From the NCBI GenBank assembly GCA_034509425.1, contig JAVTVJ010000001.1:10807501-10871500 (forward strand): 64,000 bases of DNA, written 5' to 3'. Numbering within the stretch: position 1 is the first letter of the stretch; each line of letters opens with the position of its first letter. This document shows, piece by piece, positions 41,531 through 56,500 of the stretch. The position numbers were made by a program, and so were the translations under genes. Source of the DNA: Eopsaltria australis (Eukaryota; Chordata; Aves; Passeriformes; Petroicidae). The notes under the pieces are model-generated. The model was not told the DNA's origin. It did not search any database and was given only the letters and a program-made list of their open reading frames with translations.

Positions 41531-44500
41531 ACGAAAGTGCAGGGAGTCAGGAACAGGAGGAGGAGAAAGAGGAGAGACGGTGCCCTCTGCTTTCCCTGCC
41601 CTGCTCAGGGAGAGGCGGAGGACCAACTCTTCCCGGACGGGACCACCCCACGAGTGAAAAAGTCCGTGGCACTGGAGCCCGCCGCCCATCCCTGTGCGCT
41701 CCCGAAACTGCGGATAGGGTGCCGGTTTCGTGTTGCTCAATGTGCCTCATCTTTACATTTCCACGACAGATAAGTTGCACCATTGCCTTGTTTAGGAGAG
41801 CAAGGGGGTTGACATTATGTAATTCCAATGAATGAAGTTTTATAGAGCGAGAAGTTATGCCGCGCTGAAAGTATCGCTGATGCCGTATATATTTCATTAT
41901 TGGGTGTCTGGCAACTGCACTCCTTCCCAAAGGAAGATCTGTTAACTGGAACAATGGTATCAAGTATCCAAGAGGAAAATGTGAAATATTCAAAGTATTA
42001 TTTTAGTAGTGAAACAAATATTAACTTCCATGGCAGCTTTGTTCCTTTGATAACTTTATTTATCTACAAATTAAGGACAATAATTTTGTTTTCCACTGTG
42101 TAACAATTTCTTATTAGCGGTGCTGAAGTGTCTACGCAGAAGAAGTAGGCTGAAGATGGCCACACTGTGAATAAAATTGTATAGTTTAAGCATAGCTTGA
42201 AAGTAGTTTTCTCACTCTGTGAAGAGGAGATAGAGTTACTGCTCCATGCTATCCCATTTATCAGAGCATGTCTGTATTTCTGGTGCAGATTTCTGAAAGA
42301 AAAGAATGTTGGTGAAACAATCAGGGTTTGAATGTGCTGAGGGAGGATTAGAGAAAAGCAGCATTTCAGAGGTGAAAATGAAATCTTTTCTGGGCATTGG
42401 CCAGTGGTTTCTGTTCCAAGATACATTTGCCATTAAGGATGTACTGAAGTCCAGACACGAAGCAAAGTTTGTAGGGAGAGATAATGCACCTGATTTGACA
42501 GATTGCTAGGAGCAGTGATTAGTTAAACAGAAAGGGGCTAAAAGAGTTTCCAGGTTGCATCATGCATTGGGAAGGGTACTTACTTGGCTTAACTGTTCTT
42601 GAGAGGAAGTCAGAGGGACATTGACTCCATTTTCAAACCTGAATGTAGGTTTTAGTGTAATAAAGTTAAGAATAACCAGAATATAGACCTTTCAGTTGTT
42701 ACAGGTGGTGTGCAAATGCAAGCAGGCATACAGATGTGTGCTGGTAGAGTGTTCTGATTGAAAATGCTCATGGCATTTCTGTCAGGTGTAAGTGTAAAAG
42801 GGCGTGTTTTGAATCAACATGCCTTGTCTCTGTATATTGATACCAGCTTCTCAGTGATACCCCACAAACCTGAAAACTGAACCTTGCAAGGTGCTCAGCA
42901 CAATTTCCTCTCTGCTGAAAGCATTCAGCTTCTCCTGCCCTTGACAGCTTCTGCTGGGTCCTGGGAGGATCAGCAGGTACCTTTCATTTCCTCTGAGGAA
43001 GCTTCAATCATTCTTCTTCTTTGCAGAAGTGGTATTTACATACTTCATTACGGGAAGTTGTTAGACCTGGAAGACACATATTTATGCTTCATATTAGCAT
43101 ATATACATATTTATTGTGAAGTGGGCATGCATACGTGCAGGCCCAGACAAAGGATGCTGAAGCAGTGACACAGAGGCTTTGCATTTTACCCCCATGTATT
43201 ACATCTCTGATGGGCTTTATGGGCTGCTTAATATTTTACACAAAATAGTGTATGAGCAGATTGTTAACTCTGCAGGATTCATTAGTCATAAGGAGACAAT
43301 TATGTTAAGATTATTGCTCTTGGTTCTGCCAAAGATTGCCTCTTTGGTACAATGTGATTTTAATTGGCTGGTTCTTATGGCTTTTGGTTCCTGTTAACCC
43401 TTTTCCATTCGTGTGATGTATGGGGTGTGTTCAGAAAGTGAAAGTGCAATTCAGATGACAGCCTTCTCCATTGTTTGGTTTGTCCACTCCTTGCGTCCTG
43501 TACTTTAGTGTCTGTTACCTTCCACAGGATGCAGCATCCAGTATCCAGCTCTGGCATGGAAAGTGTTGCGAATGAGTGTTTTAGGTCACTCAGAATGATC
43601 AGAAAAGGGATGGGCAAAAGCAGATTTAATATTAAAGTGAAATCATGACAAAGTTTGTTGGCGAGGTTCACTCTCCTACCATCAATGCTACATTATTACA
43701 TCATTACATCATTATTACATTACTACATCATTACATCTACAACATCATTATTAGATGGTTAAAGCAGACAGAGAAAAATCAGACTAAAATCAATCAAACT
43801 AAAAATCAATCAACCTAAAATTATCACATAGAAGTAAGAACAGGAAAGGGTAAGGATAAAAAGGAATAAGACACTCACACTGAGTCACAGCATTCACAGT
43901 GGACCCGCTTGCCAAACTTAAGCCCAGATTTGATCAATGATTTAGTCTAAAGGTTTTAATAGCAGTTAAACATAGCAGCTCTTAATCAAAAGACAATTTA
44001 AACAATTTAACAAAAGATTCATGTAGACTTTAATATAGGCACTAAAGTGACTTACAGGCATATCTTACTTACAAACCTAATGTGCTTAAGAATCAAAGGC
44101 AGCAATATTCATAATAAATTTGCTACAGCATATCCACATTCACACACACTCAGACCTAAAGGACCATGTACAAGGTATACCCAGGAAAATTTCCCCTCAA
44201 ATTCAGTGTTCACATTGGGTGCCTTTGCATCTTCACGGGCAAAGGATTGAACCTCGAGGAGTGGATGGGATCAGCCTGGGATCCATCATCATTGTTTGGT
44301 GAACCTCCAAGTGTAGCAAACTTGAGAGTTTGCTGGCTCTGAGAGGTGTCCCACTCAGAGGGAGGTTGCTGGTTGCATCCTGCTGGGGTCCAGGAGAGTC
44401 AAAGGGTGTCACTTAGGACCACTGTTTGTAGAGTCACGAGAGAGTCGGGTTTAGTAAAAGTAATTTTCCATCCTGGTTGCAATGCAGGTCAGTAACTTTC

Positions 44501-47500
44501 TTTGAAAGTTCAGTAACAAAAATGTTGTTCCACTTGCATTGTTATGCAGGCAAGAAAAATAAGTCTTCAAGGCGATTTGTTAAAAAGTAGGAGCTCGCTG
44601 GACAGCATTAAGTTCTTGGGAGCAGACACTGTTTCTAATAAGCTCAAGTGGAACTTAGCCCAGATGCTGTTCATCAAGATTGAGGCCTATCAAGCATTTC
44701 AGAGATCATAGTGCAGCCTGGTGAGGGAAAGGGGAGGAAATACATCATAACAAATGAAATTACTAAACTTTTTTTTTTTGTCTTTTCTACCCAAATAAAG
44801 CAAAATGAAAACTTTTTATGTATGTTTTGTTGTTTGTGATTGTTTGTTAATATTATGTCCATTAATTCGCTATTTGTTTTCCAGTATGTCCTGTCTGTTC
44901 TGCAATTTACCTACCCTACCCTATTTCAAGGGTAAGTATTGTTTTCAGAATTCAGCTGTTTGAAAAATGACTTTAAGGTCTTGCTTTTCCATGCTGAAGC
45001 TAACTTCACTACCTCTTGTCATTACTGGCTTTTGCTGTCTAGAGAACATGCTTCATGAAGCCTTAATAAAACATTCATTAATGTGTCTTGGTTAATTTTT
45101 AAACATCATGGAGGTGATGTAATTAAGATATCTAAAGTCCATAATTTCTCATTTTCCTTAAAGTCCTAAGCTTCAGCATGGAAAAGTAGCAATTACAGAC
45201 AACCTCTCTTTGGAAATGGCACTCGTGGATAAAGTGTATTCTTTTGCTGTGCTAGAGAAAACCAAGCTTAAACCCATCTTTAGGCATTCACAAATACCAC
45301 GCTGCTTCTTTTCGTGCTTAGCCTTGGTTGTAATTCTGCATCACGAGTCGCTATCATAGCTTAATGACTGTAATGAGAAATTTAATGTCTTGATAAGTGT
45401 CCATAAATACCATCAATGCTGTTGATGAGACATTTAGTGAAAATCTGGCCTCTTAGAGTCAAGACTTCCCCCATTTTTGAGATTATGTTAAAATGTGCAG
45501 ACACTGGATATCTTTGCTTCCTTTTCTGCTGCTTAGCATGGCTTACATTTTTGCCTGACTTGCAGTCCCAGGACCGCAATCAACTCAAGGAATAATTGCC
45601 TTGGGAATCTCCACTTACTTTGAGTGTATTCAGCTCAATTAAATATGCAGTGAATGCTTTCTTCAGTTTTGGCTCACAGACAGAGACTGTCTCTTGCACA
45701 AGGCTTTTATCATATGGGGAGAAGGTTTTGTGTAATTTGTGTAAAATAGACATGGTAAATCAACAGAAAAGCATATTTCAATGGCAAGCAACTGCCTTAT
45801 GGCATCTGTGTTACCACAGTTATTTCCTTTCTCTATTATTTGGAAATGCATTTTATCATCTTAATATTTTTCCATAAGTTCTGGCTTTTAAAAGTGAAAT
45901 TTTCTTTAAATTCTTTATCACTTCTTTATTCACTTCTTTAAAAGTGAACTTTCCTTGAAATTTTTTAAGTGGGTCAGATGCATTTTCTTTTAGACATATG
46001 ACAAATGACCAAAGAGGAAAAGAATGTAATTCTCAGTTCATGCTGTTATTCTTCATTGTCTTTGGTTTTGTTCTCTGTATAATCTAAGACTTTACTGCAT
46101 AGTCCTAAGCATCTGAAACTGTCACCAAATTCTGTCCTTAAAACCTGAGACATGAGGAAATTCTTCACAATAAAGTTGATGGGATTTCATCACTGGCTTG
46201 GATAGAGCATGGTCAAACCTGCAGCAAACATCAGAGAAACCTGGCTTTTAAACTCTCATATGCCCTTCATCCAAAAAAAGGTGAAGTGAGCTGTGATAGT
46301 AGCATTGACTATTCACAATATCCGTGTGGAAAATGAGCTCACTCTTCTCTGACAGTGTCCAACTGCGCTAATACTGTATAGAGTAAATATTTGTTTATTT
46401 GTGTATGTGTGAGAAAGATTTTAAATAATTGCTTAAATGCATTGCAATGAATGGGAATAATAAATAAACCCACTTCTATACCTGTTATGGGTGTTAAGTC
46501 ATTTAACATTTTAATACAATATCTCTGTCTGAACTGTGCTATGTGTTCAAGGATTTTCACCCAGGAGACATGAAACACCTCTCTGAAAACCACTAGCTTA
46601 AGGAAGAAGAAAGTTGATAACTTATTTTAAAATGTAAAAGAAATCAGTGTGCATTACTTGCTACTTATTCCAAGTTATCTGCATGTGTTTCCTAGGCCTC
46701 CCATGTGATTTCCTAGTGTTGTTCTATTTCAGGTGGCAAACATTGGTGGGTGGACTTCTGCTTCACATCTCCTGGAAGCTGGGCTGGGTGGAGATAAACT
46801 TGTGTTCAAGGTACTGTAGGTTTTTTGGTAACTGCCAAGCACTTACTTTCTGTACGTGTATGACATAGTTAAGTTGATCATGGTTGTTATTAACTGGCTA
46901 AAGTTCGGGGGGGGGGGTGGGGTGATGGGTGTGTTCTGCTTCACAGATGTAAAAGAGAAGTCACATTTTAGTCAAATGGGTGTTCAATGACATACACTTA
47001 AACCGACTACTGATATAAAGTGGATTCAGTTTAACCTTGGTAGCCCTTAGTGCAAACAATAAGGATATCTTATCCAACCATCTGTCCATATCTCTTCCCT
47101 GGATTGTTTTTTTATATTGTAAGGGAAACCTTGGTATTGTTAGTTAAGAGCATTTACACAACCTTCCTCAAAGCCGTCAGTGCTGTGAAGTCTACAAATG
47201 TGATCTGCCTTTTTCTGAGAGCTGTGTCTCGTAAATGGGGACCGTTCACCTTTTCCTGACTGATGTAACAATCAAACTGCAAATTAAATGGTGCTTTGTA
47301 GACAAAGACCATCTGCTTGAACTGAGTGTGACAGCACAATTCAGAAGAGCTGTCACGGTGTACTCTGCTCAGGTGGATTCATTTTTATTGTGCAAAATGG
47401 TATCATTTAGAAGATCTGTGCCCACAGCAATCATTGAATCTTCACCTCAGGAGATATTAAAAACTTTCCTGGGCGATGACCTGAGTAATGTGACTTGACT

Positions 47501-50500
47501 CTGAAGCTGGTAAAGTTTGGACTAAATGACTGCCAGACATCCCTTCTAATGTAACTTTTTCTAAGTTATTCTGTATTAACAAGTGACAACTGATGAACTT
47601 TCTGTTTGAGATTTAAACAGTTGGCTTGAAAAACTGAATCTCCTCACTTGGAATGGAATCCTGTGAATATGTCAGAAAAACCAGGCTGTGTTCTGTTTTC
47701 ATGTCTATACAAGTGATTACATCATCACTGAAATATAAGTGAGGTCGTAAATGAAAATGGAATTTAGTTCCATGTTTTATAGCTGCAATAAACTGAGGAT
47801 ATCATAAAAGCTGTCAGTGACTTTAGCAGAGACAGGATTAGGTCCACACCTTGCTTTACTGGAAGTTACTGGTACATATATGTATCTTATATATATAATA
47901 ATATATATGTCAATAATATAATATATATATTATTATCAAATTTGTATTGTTTATGCAGATCTTGTTCCATGGAAAAGTCTAGAAGAATACAGCCATCAGT
48001 AATGTCCTTTTATAGTTCAGCTTTTCATCACTAATGATTACTTCTGCTTTAAATCAGGAAATTAAAGAAACTGAATCTTTTTTTCTCAGCTTGGAAAAGA
48101 TACCTTTGTCTTTCCAAAACCTGGGGAGACATAAAGAGAATAGACGACAAGAACCACTCGCTGATGTTCAAGAGGTTGTTTTTAAGAGGTTGTTTTTATC
48201 TAAGAAAAGTTTTGATGAAAAATTAGTTCATATTTTGACCCTGGAGACTTGAGGCCACTAGATGTCAGCACACTGTAGGGAAAGAGGTTGAAATACCTCT
48301 TGAGAAGCCTCTTTATTATCTTAGTTAATACAGAATACCTGTTCTAGAATAGACTGAATGGAACAACCAGAATTAATTTAACATACTTTGGCTATAATTC
48401 ATCCAGCTGTTTAAGCTTGAGTTTAAACCTGCCTTTCTTCACAAGATTAGGCACATGCTTTAAAGCTTTGCAGAGATGGGTTTGTAACATATATCTCGTG
48501 TATTAAAAAAAAAAAAAAAATCAAAGCCAAACGAACAAAAAGCCAGCCCAAAAATCCAAACATGGAAACCCTCTAAACCTCCAAAGCACTATCAACCAAA
48601 AATCTCACCAACAAACAAATAAATGAACAAGCAAACATAATGTGCAAAGGTGATTTTAATGCTGCCACTGGGATAGGGACATTTCCATCCCCCCTTACAG
48701 AATATTTGTCTCTGAATCTATCTGTTGGTTTGGTGGGAGGAGCCTGTCTATGTGTAGGATACTTAGGAATATCATAGCCAGTCTTCAGTCTCGTCATGTT
48801 TCAAATAATAAACTGCCATCCATTTGCTTGTTTATGTCCACAAAGCCTAAATTTTTCTGTCACTTGGACTGATTCCATATACTTTCTGAGCCAGTTCAGG
48901 TTATCCCAGAATGTCTCAGCAGAATTAAATTATTACATAGAGATCATCACCCTTTGTCTAAAGTCCAGAATGCTAACCTCACTATAAAGACCAAATAAAA
49001 ACATATTATTTAGAGTCATCTCACTCAGGTTTTGTGGATAACCTGCTTTGCCGCTGCTTCCCCCTAGGACATACTGTAAGGGACTCTCCATCATTGATTC
49101 TGAAGAGCAAATATTGACTGTCTGCAAAGCTTTTATCCAAAACGAGGGCTCTGTGGAGCACAGAGGAACATGCAGCATCTGCATGATGCTTCCAGTGCTG
49201 CACTGCTGCCCACCTTCTGCCTAACCCTTGTAAGCACATAAATCTGATGTGTTCTGATTGGCATTTCTTGTGGTGCTGCATTTCACCCATAGCTAAGCAG
49301 CAGTTCAGAGCCTCATTTTAAGTGTTGTTTGGGGGAACCTACCCATTGCTTTTCATGGGCTTTGAATTTAGCCCTCCAACAATCACAAACTCATCAGTTC
49401 TTTTCCTGTTTTGCATGTACATCACTGTATTGCCAACATAAGAAGCTGCTAATTGGTTTACATACAAGACAGATTGTTGATGGTGACACGTTACATCAAA
49501 CATCCGTGCATTCTTTTTCAGTCCTGAAATTCCCACTTGGAAGCATAAAATTCTACCCTTACATCATGGAAAAAGCATCTGAAGTTCTTTTCCATTGCAC
49601 TTCGCAGAATTGCATTGAAGATAAAGACATATTTGGGATTCCTACAATTTAGTGGTGGGGAACATGAAAGAGTGATATTTTTATGTTCTAAAGAAAAATT
49701 TGGTTTTCATCATGTGTTCCTTTTATCTTCCCAGACCCACTTTATTTTCTTCCCTCCCCCTTTCTTCAATTTGTTGCTGTTCCAGTTGGGACACTGTTGT
49801 ATTTTTGTTGGTGTCTGATGTGAATTCGTTGGTAATGAGGTATGACAGTATTAGATCTTGGCCTTGATGAAATTCCAGTTGAAGTCAGTAACCTCAAAAA
49901 AACCCATGTTTTTATAAAAATTTATGGTGACTACTCAAGAAAATGCAGAGCAAATATTTATGCCAGTGAAAGGATCTAAAGATTATTTTTGTGACCCTGG
50001 GTTTTGGTTATCTTGGAAAATTATATACATATAACGGAGGAAATGTGATATTTATGGTTTTTCCCTTGTCTGTGATTACGTGAATCTTTGCACATGTTTT
50101 GTCTTCATTCATACTGTTCTGATTTCATTGTTTAGTGGTCTGTTTTCCTGTGCTCTATGAAGTGTAGTGGTGTACCAGTATCTATAATTACATTTCAAGT
50201 CTTACGTGTTAATTGGAAGTGTAAATGCAAATTAAGGAACTACAAGCAGTTTGGTTTTGTTTTGAGAATCAGCATTGCTCGCTAACGTTTTCTTCACTTT
50301 AATTCAAAGCTTGGGATGAGTGAATGGGCAGCCATATCTTCAGTCCTGAGAAGCTTTTGATTCAGCCTTTACCTCACTGCTACTCCTTCTTCCTTTGCCA
50401 AAATCTTACATTATTCTCTCTGGAATTTACCACCTATCTGATCCCTTTTTTCCCTTAAGTAGCAAGATCAAAAATACGAAAAGTGCAAGTTCTGAAGCCC

Positions 50501-53500
50501 GTTCTCAGAACTGAAACCTGACCCTACTGCAGTAACCATGGCTAAAAAAAAATTAATCAGATCAATCTGATGACTTCATTCTTCCATTAGTTGTCAAACT
50601 GCCTCTAGGAGTTTGGCTTAGTCAAAGGAATATCATTAGGAAATCTCAAGAGATAGGCTCCCACAGAGACAATCTGATCTTTAGGAAGAATCTCTTTGTA
50701 AATCTGGCTGAGAAATGAATGTGTGGGTGGCCAAGTGTATTTGTACATAGTGAAAATGTGTGCTGTCTGTGCAAGTGAGCCATTTTATGCCTTCATTTGT
50801 CAGGTTTCGTTCCTTTCACAGAACATCAAGGAAATTAGTTGAAATGTCTCTTCTTTAAAACCAATGGGAGTAATTTCTAAGGGAGGAAAAAAACCAACAT
50901 GGTTTTAGAAGGAGAGGAGTTAAGGAAATGGTAAAACAAAGAAAATATATCTGCAGTTAGTTCCTCTCTTGGATTAGACAAAAATGACCAATTTCTGACT
51001 TGGACTCCTTGGTTAATGGCAGGAATACTGAGCAATCAGATAGTGACTCTAATGTGCACGTTTGAAATACTATGTACGTATTATACATACATTATATATA
51101 TATTATTATATTCCTTGCAAGCAACTGTTGCTTTCTGTATGTAAACAGAATGTGGTGAAATAATGGAATTTTAATTGTTTTCACAGGTCTGAAATCCTGT
51201 CATGGCTTCCTGCATCGGTACTTTTTGTGGGCATTATTTATGCTGGCTCCAGGGCACTGTCTCGATTGGTAAGAAATGAACCAGTAGAAGTCAGTTCTTT
51301 ATTACCTCTACTTTGTAAACAAAGAACATTCCCTTCATACATGGTGTTTAATACTGTTCCTGGGTTGAGGGAGAAGGAGGGAGGAGAGGTTTAAATAATA
51401 AATCCATTGTTAATGGAGCTGATGCAGTGGTCCAATCCTACTAAGTATCAGAAAGCATCTCTGTGACAGTCCGAAGCACTCAGCATCTCTCCAAAGTACT
51501 CAGTGTTTTGCTGAGTAGATCCTCAGTGGTCTGAATAGTACAAGTAAGGAAGAAGCTGAAGAAATCAGTAGCTGTAACTTTGCAAAAGGGGGAATGGGTT
51601 GTGGGATCTGTGGGAAATCCAGGAAACTGATGAAGACCATTTCAGTGAGAAGCTTTTGATTCCTTGCAGGATTTGAAAAAATAAATAGAAAGCTGGAAAG
51701 AGATTATGGGAAGGGTTAGATTACTCCTTTTTATGATTCATTTGCATCACAGTAATTTACCAAATGTTTACAGAATGTCACATCTGCTTTCATGAAACTT
51801 GAATGCTTTATGCTTAAATGATATAGTCTTCCTTAAAAGAAGTAAAATAAGTTGGTGGCATTAATTTTATTAAAATAACAATGTTTTGCTGCTGTTAGGC
51901 AGCCCAAATCCTGCACTAGTTCCCTTCTGCATTCTGTCAGTACATCTTAATGAAACTCCAGAGCCAGCTTGCTCCTGTCACCTCCTCAGCCCCAAGGAGG
52001 ATCAAAATGGACTCTTTTTACCAGATTCTGATTGTACTGATCCCATGAAAATCCCAGTAGAGAGAGCAGAAAACAACAGGAGGTCTCTGTCCTTGTAAGC
52101 AAGGTTGGGGGCCTTATCTTGGACCCAGATTATCTTGGGAAAGCACAGGCATGTGCTCAGAAGGCCCATGCTTCCAGATTACTTCTGTCTTAGGGTGATT
52201 GCATTTACTTCCTCTTGGTTCCTTGTCAAAGGAAGTGTAAAGTAAGCACAGTTCCCTAAGGAAAGCCCTCTGGAAGCAGTAATAAAGCCTTGGCAGCAGC
52301 ATCTTTTCTGCTTGCTCACTGGCCTGGTGGACGAGTTATGAATCACATCCTCTCTGTTATTTCTTCTTAACTCCCGGGTCATCCTGTAAGTTACTGTGTT
52401 AACGTGCTGTTCCTGCTCTGGTCATTCATGAGTGAACTGCACTGGAGTGGCAGAAGGGCTGTGAAGGGTTTTGATTTGTATCCCAAACCTTTCTTAAGGT
52501 ACATCTCCCATTTCTTAATGGCTTTTGTTGTACATGATGGGGATTTAGAGGTCTAATTCCATGGCCATTTTATGAGGCAAGACAAAAGGACAAGTAGTCT
52601 TAAGCCATAATTATTATGTGCTGCCTTTTAGTGGGGCTAAATTCAATCCTATTTAGAAGCTTTACTTACAATAACTTTGTGTACAACAATTTTATGACAC
52701 ATTGAGAGGGAAAGTGTACTCTCCCAAACTCAGAGCTGAATTGGCTCATCTCAATAGCATATTTGAATTAAGTGGGTTTATTCCTAAAGCAGAAATTATG
52801 TGTACTTTTATTATCAAATCCAAGGGGGCCCACTTTCAAGCACTCCTGTATGTTGGCAAAGCCACAACTTTAATCTCTGTTTGTGCCTCTTCCTAGAGGT
52901 GCTGGCAATCTCCCCAGGCCAAGAATTCAGGGCTAGAACTGGAGGAGGACTGCTTAGCTCTGGACTGTGATGATTAAAAAAAGTATGCAGAGCCATGAGG
53001 GGAGATTTGTGTGGAGCCTATTCACCCTGCCTGCCCAACCAGTAAACCTTTCTTTTCATAAGCATTAAGCCCACTCACAAATTTAAGAAATACTTTCATC
53101 AAAGGCAATAGACATATGGAGAAGGTTAACTGGGCTAGGCAAACTGGAGCCCTTGTTGGCTCCAAAACACATTTAGAAGAGCCAAAAGCAGAAGGGAGAG
53201 AAGAAAAACCCAACAAATCGGCTTTCACAAAGGGAAGAATGTAAATTCTCCTGTCAACTTTCCTTGTTTATGGGTATTTCTTGTATTTTCTATTACTGTG
53301 TCAAGTTCAGAGTGGTTTTATGTTAAATACTTCTCCGTTTATGTTCTCAGTTATGCAGCAGCAGGGTTGAGAATTGGTTTTCAGTACCGATGAAGCTGGG
53401 TCCAACAGCTTCAGGCCAGTTGTGTTTGTGTGATTTTCATTCTTGTTTTGGTGTAATTGTTGTGGCTCAACACCACCTCAACTGCCATTATGACTTAAAA

Positions 53501-56500
53501 TGTTTAATGAGCAATGTTTATATGGCTTTATGGTAAAGAAAAGAAAATTACAGAAAATATGCAAAGTCACATTTGAGAGATATTTGCTGCTTATATCACC
53601 TGATACTTATAAGTGTGGATGTCACTGAGAAATTAATTCATTCTCTGCTACTGTGATTTAAATACCATATACGAGTGGGGAAATACTGCTTCCTAAACTG
53701 GCTTAGTCTTTAGATTATCTTAATCAGAGCAGAGAATTGCTTCTGTTTCAGCTGTCTGAGAGACCATGGATTTGATTTGGAGGAAGTATTATGAACCACT
53801 AATTCTGGTTGGGTTGGCCTGGGGTGATGGGTGTTTGATTCCTTATTGTTATCACTGGGGTTTGTTTCTTAATGATTTCATGTTGGGATGGTGTCCAGAT
53901 ACCTCAGTAGGTATAATTTTGACATCATTTGTGTATGAACTATTGCATTTCTATCCTAATTTTGGGCAGCTCTTCCTAGCAGTAACTGAAAGCAATCACC
54001 TAAAATTGTCTTGCCCACAGTTCTGTTGCTAGGAGTCACACTGTATTCTTAGTACCAGCAGTCAGAGATGGGACAACAAATGAGAACTGTTTACTGTGGA
54101 GACTGAAGATCTTGGATCAGAGAGGGAAAACTAGAGGCAGAAACCTGGAGCAAATCTCACTGGGGTAGCTGTGTACAAACAAACTGACTGACTACTCAGC
54201 GGTGGGAGACGCAGCAAGCAGGTCTGCAGCAGAGTCTGCATTTAAAGATGCCTGTGCCATGTGCTAGTGATTGGAGTGGGTTAAGTATCTTTTAGGCAAT
54301 GTGGCATGGGTTTACAGCTTCAAAAACAAAATCCAAAACCACAGACATGTGGGACAGCTGTCTCTGGGAGAATTGTCCCTTCCTATGTGTGTGACTGTTC
54401 TGGGTTGTTTTGTGCATTTTTGTTTCTCTCCCCATGGCAGCCAATCCCGGTGTTCCTCACTGTGCACAACGCAGCAGAAGTCATCACCTACGGGTTCCAG
54501 AAATTTGTGCAGAAAGAGGTAATTGGTCTATTAGTCAAGGTAACTCCTGGGATAGAACTGCCCCAGAACCAGATGCCTAAATTCTCTTAATATGGGCATT
54601 AGTGCCATGTACTTTTGTAGACTCACTGAGTAATAGCTACTCGTTAATGAGACTCAGAAAGAGATTTCTGCTGTTGACAAGTAACTATACTGATGTTCCC
54701 TTTTCTCCTTTAGTTGACGAAACACTGCAAATACTTATCACCAGTCTGATCTGCATTTTTAAGACTGACTTGGTCCTGCTTGTTTTTTCCTTTTGAAAAT
54801 TAATATTCCCTCTCTCTTATGCCCCACATAAAGGTCTCATTGTTTGAGCTGAGAGGAAGAAGGACTATGTCCTTAGATCTAATCAGTATAATAGATCTTG
54901 TGTACTGTATGATTACAGAGAGGTCACATATCCACATAAAATGCAGGAGGAACAGTGCATTTTTGAATTTGTTTTGAATGCTTGAGATTCTGCCCCTATG
55001 GAAGTCAGGAGAATAACTCTTGTACCCTTTTGTAAGAGCTGAGGTTTTTTTCTCACAGACTGCATTGGGAAGCTTTCTTTTTAGGTGTTTTTTGAAATGT
55101 TTTTCTACTGACTACAGAGTTGCTGTGTGAGCTAACACTGGGAAATCATTCATCACAAAGTTGTTGCTACAGTGGCCTCTGGCTTGCTGTGAAAGGCATC
55201 TTCCATTCATTTTAACTGTTTTCTGTATAGAAGACAGATAAATGAGTGTTTACTTCATCTAACAAACAAAAGAGATCACTAAGGTTATGCCTAAGGGACA
55301 TAGCAGTGTGAACCATGGCATGTCCTTGTGTCATTGTCCTCTGATTAGTGTCCCTGTCAAAGTGTTTCATATTTTCCTTCTATGTCACAAGCTTATAACT
55401 CCTCTCTTTAAAAACAAAAGCACTACAGGCCTAACACAGGCCTAACCAGAAGCTTCTCAGGAATAATTTCATATCAAAGAATTGAGAAAATTTCATTAGT
55501 TTAAAGACCAATTTGTATGGGGTAGTTCCTAATTAGGAAAACTCAATATTTGAGTACATATGTTACACAGTCTTGGTATAATTCAAGTCAAGTTTAAGGA
55601 GCAGGTAAAAAGCTCATGTCTGGTTTTAGGTTTACTTGCTGATAAGTAATCTGAAAATATAAATCGAGGTGAAGTAGGCTAATCTGTAATCCTGATTCTT
55701 CTTTATCAAAGTAAATTTGCTAAGCAGTGCTCAAATTTTGAATGTTGCTCGTTGAAGTTTTAATGTGTGTGGTGCAGTAAGGTCAACTGTCATCACTTTC
55801 CAGTTTTTGGAAGGAGAAAACACTATTTTACCATTTTTATAATTAAATTTTAATGTTTTAATAATACTTTCTTTTTTACAGCAGACCTCTCATCTGAAAG
55901 TCTGTAGGTAAGCTTTTAAAACTACTCAGATTCAGATTCAGACTTGTTTTGGCTCCAGCTTCTGTATTTGCTTCAGATAATGGCACACCAAAACAATGAA
56001 GAATGTAAGGCACATTCCTGTGGGCGGTGAGCCTAAATTGCAACACAGGAGTAATTAAATATTTTTAATTCTTTTAACAATTGCTTGAATAGTTTGATAT
56101 GTTTTTTTCTCCTTACAAAAATGAAATGAATGAAAAAACAGTGCTCGTAACAATGCTTTTGGAAAGGAGATGGAAACCAGGTTTGAAGTTCCAGTGGGTA
56201 ATCGTGACCAGTAAGAGGAAGATAGTGTGTTAGAAAGTAGCTAAAAATGCCTTTCCTTAGAAATGGAAGGTAAATGTGATCCATTTCTGCTAGAATCATT
56301 CTCAGTGAGGTGGGGGTCAATCTCTTCTGCCCTGTCTCAAGTGAAGGGACAAGAGGAAGTGGCCTTAAATTGCACCAGGGGAGGTTCAGATTAGATACTA
56401 GGAAAAAAAATCACTACAAGAGTGGTTTGGCATTAAAATAAATTGCCTAGGGAGGTGGTGGAGTCACCATCTCTGGAGGTGTTCAAGAGTTGTCTGAATA

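Noticed and set aside
47235..47498. 87-codon frame in TMEM241 intron 3
   Set aside because: Its 3' part overlaps degraded CR1-like sequence.
53766..54032. 88-codon hydrophobic frame in TMEM241 intron 4
   Set aside because: No family resemblance, no flanking splice signals in the needed phase, and human TMEM241 has no counterpart.
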